Positions 39,837 through 48,465 of a stretch of 64,000 nt of DNA are shown in pieces. Under the pieces are notes generated by a model, which was given only the letters and a program-made list of their open reading frames with translations, ran no database searches and was not told where the DNA came from. The stretch spans positions 1-64,000 of the forward strand of contig DAOTIG010000002.1 in assembly GCA_035448065.1 (NCBI GenBank), read 5' to 3'. Position 1 is the stretch's first letter; every line of letters begins with the position of its first letter. This stretch comes from Phosphoribacter sp035448065. Its GTDB lineage: Bacteria > Actinomycetota > Actinomycetes > Actinomycetales > Dermatophilaceae. Position numbers and translations under genes: made by a program.

Positions 39837-40078
39837 GACTGCCTCCGGGGAGAGTTGGGGGGAGGCCGAGCAACGCCCGGCCAGTCCACTCTCACGGCGC
39901 GCCGGGGTCCGGCGCCAGCGATTCGAGCGGCCGGGACGGGCCATGACAGCAACCGGCCACCCGGCATACCCGAACGTTCGCAAGACGGCGGTGAGTCGCC
40001 TCGCTCACCTCTGCGAAAGTCGACACAGAAAGCGCAAATACACTGTCGCCGAGAATCCTCTCTCCCCAGGGGGCCGGC
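39837..40078. promoter_or_regulatory. Divergent region between peptide and regulator genes
   Basis: 242 bp with no gene. It holds a CCGGCATACCC motif variant at about 39960. A relatively AT-rich stretch (GCGCAAATACACTG, 40032-40045) may contain the regulator promoter (-10-like TACACT). AGGGGG precedes the GTG start at 40079. Confidence 0.4.
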
Positions 40079-41059
40079 GTGTTGCAGCTTTTCGGCGTGG
40101 GCGCGCAAACCGAGCGCGTCTACCGAGCGATGTTGGCGAGCACCGAGGCCGATGTCGGCCAGCTCGCCGATGAATTGGGCCTGACCACCGAGCAGACCGT
40201 CGCCGAATTGGATCGGCTGGCCCAGCTCATGCTCGTCGAGCCGGCCGGCCCCCCAAGCCACTACATCGCCGTCCCGCCCGACCAGGCGATCGAGCTGCTC
40301 ATCGCCCAGGAGGAAGCCCGGCTGGCCGAGCGGCAGGCCGAGATGAAGCGCAGCCGGGCCGATCTGCACGACTACGTCGAGACCTTCGTCGAGAGCCGGG
40401 TGACCCGCGACGGCCTCGGCCTCATCGAGCAGATCGACGACGGCTCGGTGGTCCGCAGCCGGCTCTATCAGCTGGTGCGCGACGCGACGTCCTCGGTGCT
40501 CGTGCAAATGCCCGGCGATGCCCTACCCGCCGACGCGGTGGCGGCCTCCTCCCGGCTCGATGCGGCGGTCTTAGGTCGCGGGCTGCTCGTGCGCTTCCTC
40601 GTCTCCGAGGCGTCGGCGCGGGCGCCACATTGGCTCGATCATCTGCGGGCGCAATCGGTGCAGGGTGCCGTGATTCGCCTTCATCCGGCACCACCATTGC
40701 ATTGCATCATCGTCGACCGGCATGCCGCGCTCTTGCCCCGTTCCGACTCGGCGGGGGCCTTTCTGCTGCGTGGTCACGACATCGTGCAGCCGATCGTCGC
40801 GCTCTTCGACGAGATCTGGCGCGACGGTGACCCGCAGCCCGGGCCGGACGACACGACCGGGAGCCTGGTCACCGAGGCCCGGCTCCGGCAGATCGTCACC
40901 CTGCTCGCTCAGGGACACAAGGACGAGGCCATCGGGCGCAAGCTCGGTCTGTCGGTCCGCACCGTGCGTCGCCTCGTGTCGTCGGCGATCACCGAGCTGC
41001 AGGCCGAGAGCCGGTTCCAGGCCGGCGTCGAGGCGGTCCGCCGCGGCTGGGTGAGCTGA
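40079..41059 (+). CDS. TrmB-like/LuxR-type transcriptional regulator
   Basis: 326 aa with a GTG start. Residues about 1-60 form a winged-helix, TrmB-like domain (FGVGAQTERVYRAMLASTEADVGQLADELG). The middle part resembles the PLD-like sensor region of this family. Residues about 265-320 are a LuxR-type HTH (RLRQIVTLLAQGHKDEAIGRKLGLSVRTVRRLVSSAITEL). Such proteins are common beside actinobacterial peptide and secondary-metabolite genes. It lies immediately upstream of the circular bacteriocin locus and divergent from the small peptide, so it is a good candidate local regulator. Confidence 0.85.
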   Translation: MLQLFGVGAQTERVYRAMLASTEADVGQLADELGLTTEQTVAELDRLAQLMLVEPAGPPSHYIAVPPDQAIELLIAQEEARLAERQAEMKRSRADLHDYVETFVESRVTRDGLGLIEQIDDGSVVRSRLYQLVRDATSSVLVQMPGDALPADAVAASSRLDAAVLGRGLLVRFLVSEASARAPHWLDHLRAQSVQGAVIRLHPAPPLHCIIVDRHAALLPRSDSAGAFLLRGHDIVQPIVALFDEIWRDGDPQPGPDDTTGSLVTEARLRQIVTLLAQGHKDEAIGRKLGLSVRTVRRLVSSAITELQAESRFQAGVEAVRRGWVS

Positions 41060-41228
41060 CCGATACCGGCCATGGCCGCTGCAGGCCAGCCAGGTCGCTC
41101 GGCCTGAGCCACTCGGTGTCCCTACCGTCGGTGACACGCCGCGGACCTCGCGGTCACCCACACAGCGCGACGCCGGGGATCCCTCCTGGACCAAACCGGC
41201 GCCGCGTTGCCTACCCAAGGAGTCAATC
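41060..41228 (+). promoter_or_regulatory. Upstream region of the bacteriocin operon with hairpin
   Basis: 169 bp. A composite hairpin at 41130-41158 pairs GGTGA with TCACC and CCGCG with CGCGG around the loop GACCT; it could terminate the regulator or serve as an operator. AAGGAG lies 7 nt before the precursor ATG. No strong -10/-35 seen. Confidence 0.5.
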
Positions 41229-41501
41229 ATGCTCAGCACCTCTCCCACCACCGGTCGGCGCCTCTTCTCGGGGCTGCTGGCCTCCATCGGTCTGGCCGTC
41301 GGCGCTGCCGCGACGCTCTACATCGCCGGCGCATTCGGCCTCAGCAAAACCACCGCGGCGAACATCGTCCGGGCCTACGAGATCGGCGGGTGGGTCCTCA
41401 CCGCGGCACTCGTGATCTTCTCGGCGGGCACCGCCGCGGCGCTGCTCGCGGTGATCCGCTACTTCATCACCCGGATGACCCGCGCCGCCCTGGTCGCCTG
41501 A
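41229..41501 (+). CDS. Candidate circular bacteriocin precursor (AS-48/uberolysin-like)
   Basis: 90 aa. A hydrophobic leader of about 31 residues is followed by a core of about 59: it begins IAGAFGLSKTTAANIV, runs through RAYEIGGWVLTAAL and ends RMTRAALVA. The core aligns with enterocin AS-48 at FGI..., V.E.GGWV.T and LLA..., and is a bundle of short amphipathic/hydrophobic helices without cysteine. Size matches head-to-tail cyclised bacteriocins (58-70 aa). The next gene is a SpoIIM/DUF95-like protein and ABC genes follow, as in known circular bacteriocin loci. The exact leader cut is a guess. No sequence search was run. Confidence 0.72.
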   Translation: MLSTSPTTGRRLFSGLLASIGLAVGAAATLYIAGAFGLSKTTAANIVRAYEIGGWVLTAALVIFSAGTAAALLAVIRYFITRMTRAALVA

Positions 41502-42088
41502 TGACCAGTCCGACGGTCACGCCGGCCACGGCTGCCGCCCACGTCACGCCAGCGCGGCGCGGTCTATCGCTCGAGCTCCGCGCAGCGTTGGCCGGAGCGG
41601 TGCTGCTCGCCGTCGTCGGCGTGACCGTCGGCTACGCCGCCTTCGTCCCGGAGTCGATGGCTGGTGACCCCGTCTTCGCCCTGGACGGCCGCTCGGCACC
41701 GGCGATCTTCGTGCAGATCCTCGGCCGGAACGCCGGCGCCGCAGGCCTGCTCGCCTCGGGCTACGTCACCTTCGGGCTGAGCTCCGTCGCGGCCATCCTG
41801 CTGACCTCAACGTGGATCGGTGCCACAGTCCATGCACTCGCGGCCGGGCCGACGGTGGCCCTGTCCGCCCCCACCGTGCTCTACATCGTGGCCGAGTTCG
41901 TCGGCCTGCTGCTCGCCGCAACTGCTGGCCTGCTCGCGCCAGCAGCACACGTCCTCGCCGCCGCCAGCTCGGGCAACCGGCCGCGGCGAGACATCACGGG
42001 GAGCTTCCTGCGCCTGCTTCTCGCCGCTGCCGCCTGCATCGTGGGCGCGGCCGCCGTGGAGACCGCCGTCATCCTGTCCCGACTCTGA
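41501..42088 (+). CDS. SpoIIM/DUF95-like membrane protein (bacteriocin maturation candidate)
   Basis: 195 aa, ATG overlapping the precursor stop by one base (TGATG). About five helices. It carries the SpoIIM-like pattern: FVQILGRNAGAAGLLASGYVTFGLSS, then a Pro-containing segment APTVLYIVAEFVGLLLAATAGLLAP. DUF95/SpoIIM-like proteins are the one membrane component shared by known circular bacteriocin clusters and are needed for maturation or export. Directly behind the precursor gene, supporting that identity. Confidence 0.75.
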   Translation: MTSPTVTPATAAAHVTPARRGLSLELRAALAGAVLLAVVGVTVGYAAFVPESMAGDPVFALDGRSAPAIFVQILGRNAGAAGLLASGYVTFGLSSVAAILLTSTWIGATVHALAAGPTVALSAPTVLYIVAEFVGLLLAATAGLLAPAAHVLAAASSGNRPRRDITGSFLRLLLAAAACIVGAAAVETAVILSRL

Positions 42089-42102
42089 CCCAGGAGCCAT
42101 CC

Positions 42103-42666
42103 ATGTCCTCGACCCTCAACCTCGCGGCCGAGCCGTCCATCGCGGCCAGCTCCGGCCGGCCGCGGTCGCCGCGCGCCCCCTGGCTCATCGCGTATGCCGC
42201 GTGCGTCCTCGCCGTCCTGGCTCGCGTTCCGACCGTGGCGACCTCGATCCGCACCATGGTGGACGAGGCGATCGCCGCCGGCACGCTCACCGATACCAGC
42301 CAGCGCCCGCTCGCGGTGAGCGTCGGGGTGACCCTCGCCGTCGCGCTCACCTGCACCGCGCTGGCGGTCGTGGTCGTCGTCCTGCGGCGACTCGAGGGCC
42401 GGCTCCGCCTGCCCACCGTCACGATCGGATCCGTCCGGCGGGTGCCGGGTGCCCTCGTCGTGCTCGTCGTCGTCTGGATGGCCAAGCAGCTGGCAGGGGC
42501 GATTCGTCAGCCCACGAGTCCGCTCACCGACCCGGTGATGTGGTTGGCCGCGGCGGCCGGATGCGCCCTCGCGGTCCTGCTCGTGAGTCGGGCGGCCCCC
42601 ACGGACGCCCGCCGTCGGGTCCTGGTCACCGCGCTGCCCCTCGGCGTCGTGCTCGCCGCAATCTGA
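42103..42666 (+). CDS. Membrane protein of the bacteriocin cluster
   Basis: 187 aa, ATG at 42103 with AGGAG 7 nt upstream. Four to five helices (WLIAYAACVLAVLARV, VGVTLAVALTCTALAVVVVV, GALVVLVVVWMAKQL, WLAAAAGCALAVLLV). No recognised family. Its place between the SpoIIM-like and ABC genes suggests a role in maturation, export or immunity. Confidence 0.7.
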   Translation: MSSTLNLAAEPSIAASSGRPRSPRAPWLIAYAACVLAVLARVPTVATSIRTMVDEAIAAGTLTDTSQRPLAVSVGVTLAVALTCTALAVVVVVLRRLEGRLRLPTVTIGSVRRVPGALVVLVVVWMAKQLAGAIRQPTSPLTDPVMWLAAAAGCALAVLLVSRAAPTDARRRVLVTALPLGVVLAAI

Positions 42667-42676
42667 GGAATCCGAC

Positions 42677-43060
42677 GTGCTCGAGCGATATGTGGTGCGA
42701 CTCACCCGGCCGGTCGCAGCGCTGGGCGTCAGCTGCCTGGTCGCCGCCGTCCTCCTTGCCCACCGCGCCCCGACCGCCGCCTTCCAGGCCTATCCGGGGC
42801 TGTGGTGGAGTGCGGTGGCCGTCGCCGCCGGGTCTCTCATCGCGCTGTTGGCCGCCGGGCCGCGGCTCGGTCTGCGGCTGCGCGTGATCGTGCTCAGTGT
42901 CGGCGGGCTCGCGGGCGCTGTGCTGACCGGCAACGGCCTGCAGGACGGTGCAGGGCGGGTCCTGACCCTGGTCGCCGTCCTCACCATGCTCGCCTTGGCG
43001 GTGGCAGCGACCGTCGTGCTCCTCGAGCGAATCCAGCGCACGCCCGTCCGGAGGCTCTGA
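42677..43060 (+). CDS. Small four-helix membrane protein (immunity/export candidate)
   Basis: 127 aa with a GTG start 10 bp after the previous gene. Four membrane helices and a basic C-terminus (LLERIQRTPVRRL). Small hydrophobic cationic membrane proteins act as immunity proteins in circular bacteriocin clusters; that role is an inference here. The stop overlaps the next start by one base. Confidence 0.68.
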   Translation: MLERYVVRLTRPVAALGVSCLVAAVLLAHRAPTAAFQAYPGLWWSAVAVAAGSLIALLAAGPRLGLRLRVIVLSVGGLAGAVLTGNGLQDGAGRVLTLVAVLTMLALAVAATVVLLERIQRTPVRRL

Positions 43061-44625
43061 TGGCCAGACTGTGGCTGCCGGCCGTGCGCGCGGCTGTCGA
43101 CATGTGGGCGGTGCGCGTCCTCACCGGCTTCGGCACGACGTTGTCCGCCCGGACCTTCGAGCTGCTCGTCCTGATCGCCGCCGTGGTGAGTCTTCCCCTC
43201 ATCGCTGCAGGCACCCTGCTGGTCACCACCTTCGGTGCCGTCCTGATCGCCGACGGCAGGACGGCCGACCCGCAGGTGGTGGCCGGCCTGGGCGCTCTGG
43301 TCGTCGCCGGGTGCGGCTATCTCGGCGCGGTGGACCTGGCGCGCACCCATCTCGGAAGGGCGGCATACGCCATCTCGGGCTCGCCGCTGCGCGGCATGTG
43401 GGTCGCGGCAGACATCCCCCTACCGATCGTCGTTCTCGTAGAGCGCGGTAGCGGCCTGGTCCACCGCGCGCTGAGCCAGTCGGCAGCGACGATCGGCGCG
43501 GCAGTGGGGGTCGCCCGGACCCTCGGGCCGACGGACTCCCACCTCCCCGTCCAGGATCTGCTCGCGTGTGCCGTCCTCGGGCCGGTGGCCTATGCCGCGG
43601 CCGGGCTGGCGCTGGCTCTCGCCCATGGGCGTCGCAGCGGGCCACGTCGCTCTGCGCGCTGGCCGGGGGTGGTCGCCCTGGTTCTCGGCGCCGGCGCCAC
43701 AGGGGTGGCAGCTGCCCGGCTGCTCGCCGGGCCGGCGACCGACCGGCTGGCGACACCGTCCCTGCCGCTCACGCTGCTCGCTCAGCAGCTCGGACCACTG
43801 CGGCTGGGCCTGTCGGCGGCGACCATGCTCGCCATCGGGGCCCTCGTCGTGGCGATCGCCGGGGGCACCCGGTTCCGAGCGGCCGCCCCAGCCGCCCCGA
43901 TGCTCGCCCCGGAGCCTCGACGCTGCGCCCTGCCCTCCGGTGGTGGGCTGAGCCGACCCGTGGCGCTTGCGGGCGTGCTCTGGCGGGGCATCGGCGGAGC
44001 ACGCGGAGTCGACGTCGCCACCCGGGTCGTGGCTGCACTGGTGGCGGTCACCCTCGCCGTCGTCGGGTGGCGGTGGGCCGGTGGGCCGGTGCTGCCGACC
44101 GGCGCGCGAGCGGCGGCCGCGGCTGCTCTCGTATTCGTCGCGATCACCGTGGCCATGACGGTCAGCGCGGTGACCCTCATGCGACTGGGATTGACCCGAT
44201 TGCTGTGGCAGCTGCGCGCACTGGCCGAGGCCAAGGTCCCGGCGCCGGCGATGTTCTGGGCCGTCGCGGCCCCCGCCCTCGGCTACGGCACGATCGCCGC
44301 CCTGGCCATCGCCGTCCTCGCCGTCGCGCTCGGAATCGGCCTGCCGACCGGCGCGATGCTCGCGATCGCAGCGACGATCGCCTCCGAGCACCTCATCGAC
44401 GCCCTCTGCGCCCGCAGTGACGCCGGGGAGGGCCGCCGGGCCACCGACAGCGTTCTCGCGGTCCTCGGATTCGTCGCGCTCGTCCCCATCTACCTCCTGG
44501 GCGTCGCGCACGGATGGCCCGCGCACGCCGCGCTCGCCCTGCTCACCTGTCTCGCCGTCATCGGAGGTCTCGCATGCTTCGCGTTCCGTCTCCAGCGTCT
44601 GCCCGTCCGGCTCAGCCAGCCATGA
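43060..44625 (+). CDS. Large polytopic membrane protein of the bacteriocin cluster
   Basis: 521 aa, ATG overlapping the previous stop (TGATG). About 12 hydrophobic segments, in two halves separated near residue 290. No Walker motifs. It directly precedes, and overlaps (ATGA), an ABC ATPase gene, so it is the likely membrane partner of that ATPase. Family not recognised. Confidence 0.72.
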   Translation: MARLWLPAVRAAVDMWAVRVLTGFGTTLSARTFELLVLIAAVVSLPLIAAGTLLVTTFGAVLIADGRTADPQVVAGLGALVVAGCGYLGAVDLARTHLGRAAYAISGSPLRGMWVAADIPLPIVVLVERGSGLVHRALSQSAATIGAAVGVARTLGPTDSHLPVQDLLACAVLGPVAYAAAGLALALAHGRRSGPRRSARWPGVVALVLGAGATGVAAARLLAGPATDRLATPSLPLTLLAQQLGPLRLGLSAATMLAIGALVVAIAGGTRFRAAAPAAPMLAPEPRRCALPSGGGLSRPVALAGVLWRGIGGARGVDVATRVVAALVAVTLAVVGWRWAGGPVLPTGARAAAAAALVFVAITVAMTVSAVTLMRLGLTRLLWQLRALAEAKVPAPAMFWAVAAPALGYGTIAALAIAVLAVALGIGLPTGAMLAIAATIASEHLIDALCARSDAGEGRRATDSVLAVLGFVALVPIYLLGVAHGWPAHAALALLTCLAVIGGLACFAFRLQRLPVRLSQP

Positions 44626-45254
44626 CCGCGGCCGCACTCGCCGACATCGTCGTCCTGGACGATGTCACCGCCGCCTACGACCCGGATCGGCCGGTGATCC
44701 GCGGCCTGACGGCGGGCATCGCCGCTCAGGGCCTGACCCAGGTGGCCGGTGGCAACGGCACCGGCAAGTCGACCTTCGTCGAGCTGCTCAGCGGCTACCT
44801 GTCACCGATCCAGGGCACAGTGACGGTGGCCGGCCAGCCGGCCGGCGCCCTCGCGGCACGTCCCTTGCGACGCATTGTGCGCACCACGCCGGCCCTCTTC
44901 GACCTGTTGACCGTGCGGGACCACCTCACGCTGTTCGCAACCGCCTACGGGATCCCGGTGGCCGGGCAGCTCGAACGCGCCTCGCGCCTGGGCCTGGCCC
45001 CATGGTTCGACGAGCACGCCTCGGGCTTGTCGTCAGGGACCGCGAAGAAGCTCTGGTACGTCATGTGCTCCGGCGGCCGGCCCCGCCTGGTCGTCCTGGA
45101 CGAGCCATTCAACGCCGTCGATGCCGACGGCGTCGACACGATGGTCGACGAGATCACCGCCTGGGCGGCAGACAGCGCCGTGGTCCTCGTCGCCCACACC
45201 GTCCCCGCGCGCCTCGAGGTCGACCAGGTGCTCACCTTGGGGGGACCGGCATGA
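44622..45254 (+). CDS. ABC transporter ATP-binding protein (short)
   Basis: 210 aa. Walker A GGNGTGKST, signature LSSGTAKKL, Walker B LVVLDEPFNAVD and H-loop VLVAHTV are present. The signature is unusual (SSGTAKK rather than SGGQ), as in many exporter/immunity ATPases of bacteriocin loci. Coupled by ATGA on both sides. It probably energises the 521-aa membrane protein. Confidence 0.9.
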   Translation: MTAAALADIVVLDDVTAAYDPDRPVIRGLTAGIAAQGLTQVAGGNGTGKSTFVELLSGYLSPIQGTVTVAGQPAGALAARPLRRIVRTTPALFDLLTVRDHLTLFATAYGIPVAGQLERASRLGLAPWFDEHASGLSSGTAKKLWYVMCSGGRPRLVVLDEPFNAVDADGVDTMVDEITAWAADSAVVLVAHTVPARLEVDQVLTLGGPA

Positions 45255-46216
45255 CGCCCCTCGAGCCGATCGAGGTCCGGGCCGTGGGGCTGACCAAGCG
45301 CTTCGGCGACCTGTCCGCCGTGCAGGACGTCTCGTTCACCGCCCCGGCCGGGGCCGTCACCGCACTGCTCGGGGGCAACGGGGCCGGGAAGAGCACGACG
45401 CTGCGTCTCATGCTCGGGCTCAGTCACGGCGGTGGGCGGACGACCTACGGCGGACGGCGGCTCGTGGACTGGCCCGCGGCATACCAGCAGGTCGGGATCT
45501 TCCTCGGGGCGCCGGCCTTCCACCCCGGGCGCACTGCACGCGACCACCTCCGCGTCCTCGCCAGCGGCACCGCCATCGGCCGGGACCGCGTCGACGAGGT
45601 CCTCGCCGCGGTCGGGCTCGCCGCCCGCGCCATGGACCGACCCCGCGGCTTCAGCACCGGCATGCGCCAGCGGCTCGGGCTCGCCGCCGCTCTGCTGGCC
45701 GACCCGAGCGTCCTCGTCCTCGATGAGCCGATCAACGGGCTGGACCCGCACGGCGTCATCGCGGTGCGCGAGCTGTTGGCCGCTCACGCCCGGCGAGGCG
45801 GGACGGTGATCCTGGCCAGCCACATCCTCTCCGAGGTGGTCCTGGTGGCCGATCGGGTCGTCATGGTCGCCGGTGGGCGGGTCGTCGGCGACTCGACGCT
45901 GGCCGACCTCCTGCAAACGAGCACTCGGGTCCTCGTGCGGAGCACCGAGCCGCATCGGCTGGCCGCGGGCTTGGATCGGGCCGGTGGGCAGTGCGCTGCC
46001 TCGACCAGCGATCCGGACGAGCTGGCCGTGAGAGGTCTCGACCAGCGGTCGGTCGCCGAGGTGGCCCGCGATCTCGGCATCCTCGTGTGGGAGCTCACCG
46101 CCGAGCGGTCCCTCGAGTCCGTCTACCTCGAGCGGGTCGGCCAGCCGGCCGGCGCTGCGGACAGCGTCCTCGATCACCACGCGCTCAGCGGAAGGACCGT
46201 CGATGTTGCATCATGA
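45251..46216 (+). CDS. ABC transporter ATP-binding protein (ABC-2 type)
   Basis: 321 aa. Walker A GGNGAGKST, signature FSTGMRQRLG, Walker B VLVLDEPINGLD and H-loop ILASHILSE. The C-terminal extension (about 90 aa) is typical of CcmA-type antibiotic/bacteriocin exporter ATPases. Overlaps the permease gene that follows by 14 bp. Second ABC system of the cluster, likely for immunity or export. Confidence 0.93.
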   Translation: MTPLEPIEVRAVGLTKRFGDLSAVQDVSFTAPAGAVTALLGGNGAGKSTTLRLMLGLSHGGGRTTYGGRRLVDWPAAYQQVGIFLGAPAFHPGRTARDHLRVLASGTAIGRDRVDEVLAAVGLAARAMDRPRGFSTGMRQRLGLAAALLADPSVLVLDEPINGLDPHGVIAVRELLAAHARRGGTVILASHILSEVVLVADRVVMVAGGRVVGDSTLADLLQTSTRVLVRSTEPHRLAAGLDRAGGQCAASTSDPDELAVRGLDQRSVAEVARDLGILVWELTAERSLESVYLERVGQPAGAADSVLDHHALSGRTVDVAS

Positions 46217-46931
46217 GCTGCGCAAGCTGCTGACCTTGCGTTCGACCTGGATCTCGGCGACCGTCGCCTGCATCGCCTCCGCCGCCGTCGCGGCCCTGCT
46301 CGGGTGGGCATTCACCAGTCCTGAGCTCGGCTACAGCGGGGACAGCCTCGGCCTGCTGCAGACTGTGGCCCGCACGACTGGCCCGAGCCTCTACTGTGCG
46401 GCCGTGCTGGGGGTGACCGCCGTGCGAGCTGACATCCGGGACGGCGTCGCCCGACTCACCCTGGTGCGGGAGCCGAGGCGTGACCGGGTCTGGGCCGCGA
46501 AAGCGGGCGCGACCGCCCTGCTCGCCGGCGCGATCTGCCTGCTGTCCAGCCTCGCCGAGGTCGCTCTGGTCTGCGCCCTCTTCGATGCCGTGCCGGTTGC
46601 TGGCGGGCTGCGAGCGGTCGCGGTGCACACGCTCGTCGGCATGTCCTGGGCGTTGGTAGGCATCGCGCTCGGCACGATCATCGACAGCGTGCTGCCGGCG
46701 GTGCTCGCCGTGCTGGCGCTCCCACTGGTGATCGAGCCCCTCGTCACGGCCCTCGTCGGTGGACCCGTGGCCTGGCTGCCCTTCGCGTCCGGTCACACCG
46801 CCTATGCGCTCATCGGCGGCGACGTCGGACCCGGCGCCTCGGCCGGCGGCGCCAATCCAGCAGCCTTCCTGCTGTTCGTCGTCGGCCTGGCGGTGCTCGC
46901 CCTGCGACGGTTCCGGACTGCGGAGGTCTAG
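46203..46931 (+). CDS. ABC-2 type permease of the bacteriocin cluster
   Basis: 242 aa with six helices. Starts MLHHELRKLLTLRSTW, the ABC-2 N-terminal signature, and has GTIIDSVLPAVLAVLALPLVIEPLV later. Overlaps the ATPase gene by 14 bp, so it is its membrane partner. Last gene of the run from 41229; a stem-loop follows. Confidence 0.88.
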   Translation: MLHHELRKLLTLRSTWISATVACIASAAVAALLGWAFTSPELGYSGDSLGLLQTVARTTGPSLYCAAVLGVTAVRADIRDGVARLTLVREPRRDRVWAAKAGATALLAGAICLLSSLAEVALVCALFDAVPVAGGLRAVAVHTLVGMSWALVGIALGTIIDSVLPAVLAVLALPLVIEPLVTALVGGPVAWLPFASGHTAYALIGGDVGPGASAGGANPAAFLLFVVGLAVLALRRFRTAEV

Positions 46932-46967
46932 TCGTCCCAGACCGCGCCGGCGGACGAGGAAAGACCG

Positions 46968-46987
46968 ACCGGCTCGAAGCGGCCGGT
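46968..46987. terminator. Short stem-loop ending the bacteriocin cluster
   Basis: ACCGGC (46968-46973) and GCCGGT (46982-46987) with an 8-nt loop, in the 91-bp convergent gap between the ABC permease and the acyltransferase. Moderate strength, no T-run. Confidence 0.4.
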
Positions 46988-47022
46988 TCGGGACGCCGAC
47001 TCTCGCGAGGCGACCTCGTGCG

Positions 47023-48396
47023 TCACCGAGGCGGCCCGGACTGCGCCGCGGCGACGCTGCCTGAGCCGCTCTCCGGTGAGCGGGCGGCATACAGCAGCGC
47101 GAGACCGGCGACGAGCACGCCGAACGACACGGCCGGCGTCACCTCGCCGACGAGGAAGAACTGCGGCCGGTTGCCGAGGACGTCGACGCCGACGATCGAC
47201 ACCATGAGGATGCCGAAGACCGTGAGCAGCACCCCGAGCACGGCGAGCGGGTCGACCCAGCGCGGCTGCTGCGTCGGTATGCCGCGGGCCCCCTTGGGCC
47301 CCGCGTCGAAGCGCACGAAGAGCGCCACGAGCAGCGCGGTGGGGACGGCCAGCACGAGGAACCACAGCGGCCGGCTCCACCACCACGAGGCCGTGCCGAC
47401 CTCGGGCAGCCCGATGCCGAGCACCCGGGCCGCGAGGATGGTCAGCAGCAGGGCGGTGAGGTGCCAGAGGAAGGCGGTCATCGCGAAGGCGCCGGCGACC
47501 ACGACGGCCCGCCAGACCCGGGGGCGCTCGAGCACCCGGCGCATCGTGCCGCGCAGCAGCGCCGCGGCGCCGATGAGCGCGAGCCCCTGACACAGCAGGG
47601 CGAAGCTCGGCGGCGCCATGTTGGAGATCTCGTCACCAGGCAGGCCGACCATCGAGACCGGGTAGGGCCCGAGCGTCACCGCCGCGATCAGGCCGACCGC
47701 GCCACCGCCGAAGAGCACCCAGGCGATCTGCGTCGTCAGCCGGCCGTCGCGCCACGAGAAGCCGAGCTGGTGCAGGGCGAGCCAGACCAGCGCGAAGTTG
47801 AGGTTGCCGACCAGCCCGATCCCGGCGCCGAAGCGGATCAGGTCGACCAGTCCTGCAGCGACCACGAGGCCGAGCACGGCCCAGAGGCCGGCGCGGCGGT
47901 GCAGCCGAAGCATCGCCGGCGCGAAGGCCGCGATGCCGAGGTAGATGCCGACGAACCACAGCAGCTGGGGCACCATGACGAGTGCGTCCCGGATGAGCCG
48001 GCCCTGCTCGCCGCGGGTCCAGCCGGCGAGGTGAGCGACCGCGCCGAGGATGACCCACACGACGAGGAAGGCGAGGGTGGGCCGCATCAGCCGGGCGGCC
48101 CGGGAGCGCACGAACGCGGCATACCCGATGGGGCGTTGCAGGGTGTGCGCGTGGGCGACGCCGCCGACGAGGAAGAAGAGCGGCATGACCTGCAGCACCC
48201 AGGTGACCGGCTGCAGGGCGGGAATCAGCGTGAGCGCATTGGTGATCTGGCCGTCCGGGGTGATCGCCACCATGAGCCAGTGGCCGAGCACGACGACGAG
48301 CAGCGAGCCCACGCGCAGGGTGTCGGCCCATCGATCACGGTCGGCCGGCGTGGCCGCCGCCACGGCGGAGGCGGTCCGGGGGCGTTGCTCGGTCAC
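47023..48396 (-). CDS. Acyltransferase family 3 membrane protein
   Basis: 457 aa with a GTG start and ten or more helices. The N-terminal segment RWADTLRVGSLLVVVLGHWLM has the conserved Arg and the His of acyltransferase-3 proteins (OafA/NodX-like), which O-acylate sugars or lipids at the membrane. GVAHAHTLQRP and RSRAARLMRPTL are typical following motifs. Substrate unknown. Not obviously part of the bacteriocin cluster, with which it is convergent. Confidence 0.85.
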   Translation of the reverse strand: MTEQRPRTASAVAAATPADRDRWADTLRVGSLLVVVLGHWLMVAITPDGQITNALTLIPALQPVTWVLQVMPLFFLVGGVAHAHTLQRPIGYAAFVRSRAARLMRPTLAFLVVWVILGAVAHLAGWTRGEQGRLIRDALVMVPQLLWFVGIYLGIAAFAPAMLRLHRRAGLWAVLGLVVAAGLVDLIRFGAGIGLVGNLNFALVWLALHQLGFSWRDGRLTTQIAWVLFGGGAVGLIAAVTLGPYPVSMVGLPGDEISNMAPPSFALLCQGLALIGAAALLRGTMRRVLERPRVWRAVVVAGAFAMTAFLWHLTALLLTILAARVLGIGLPEVGTASWWWSRPLWFLVLAVPTALLVALFVRFDAGPKGARGIPTQQPRWVDPLAVLGVLLTVFGILMVSIVGVDVLGNRPQFFLVGEVTPAVSFGVLVAGLALLYAARSPESGSGSVAAAQSGPPR

Positions 48397-48465
48397 CCCG
48401 CAACTGTGCCACGAGCCTCGCCCCGGACGCCTCCGCCGTTCAGCAGGCGGGTGTGCGGTGCGGCG

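Noticed and set aside
41229..41501. The 90-aa bacteriocin candidate as a simple signal-anchored membrane protein
   Set aside because: Not excluded, but the AS-48-like core pattern and the SpoIIM/DUF95-like and ABC neighbours make a circular bacteriocin the better reading; kept with moderate confidence.
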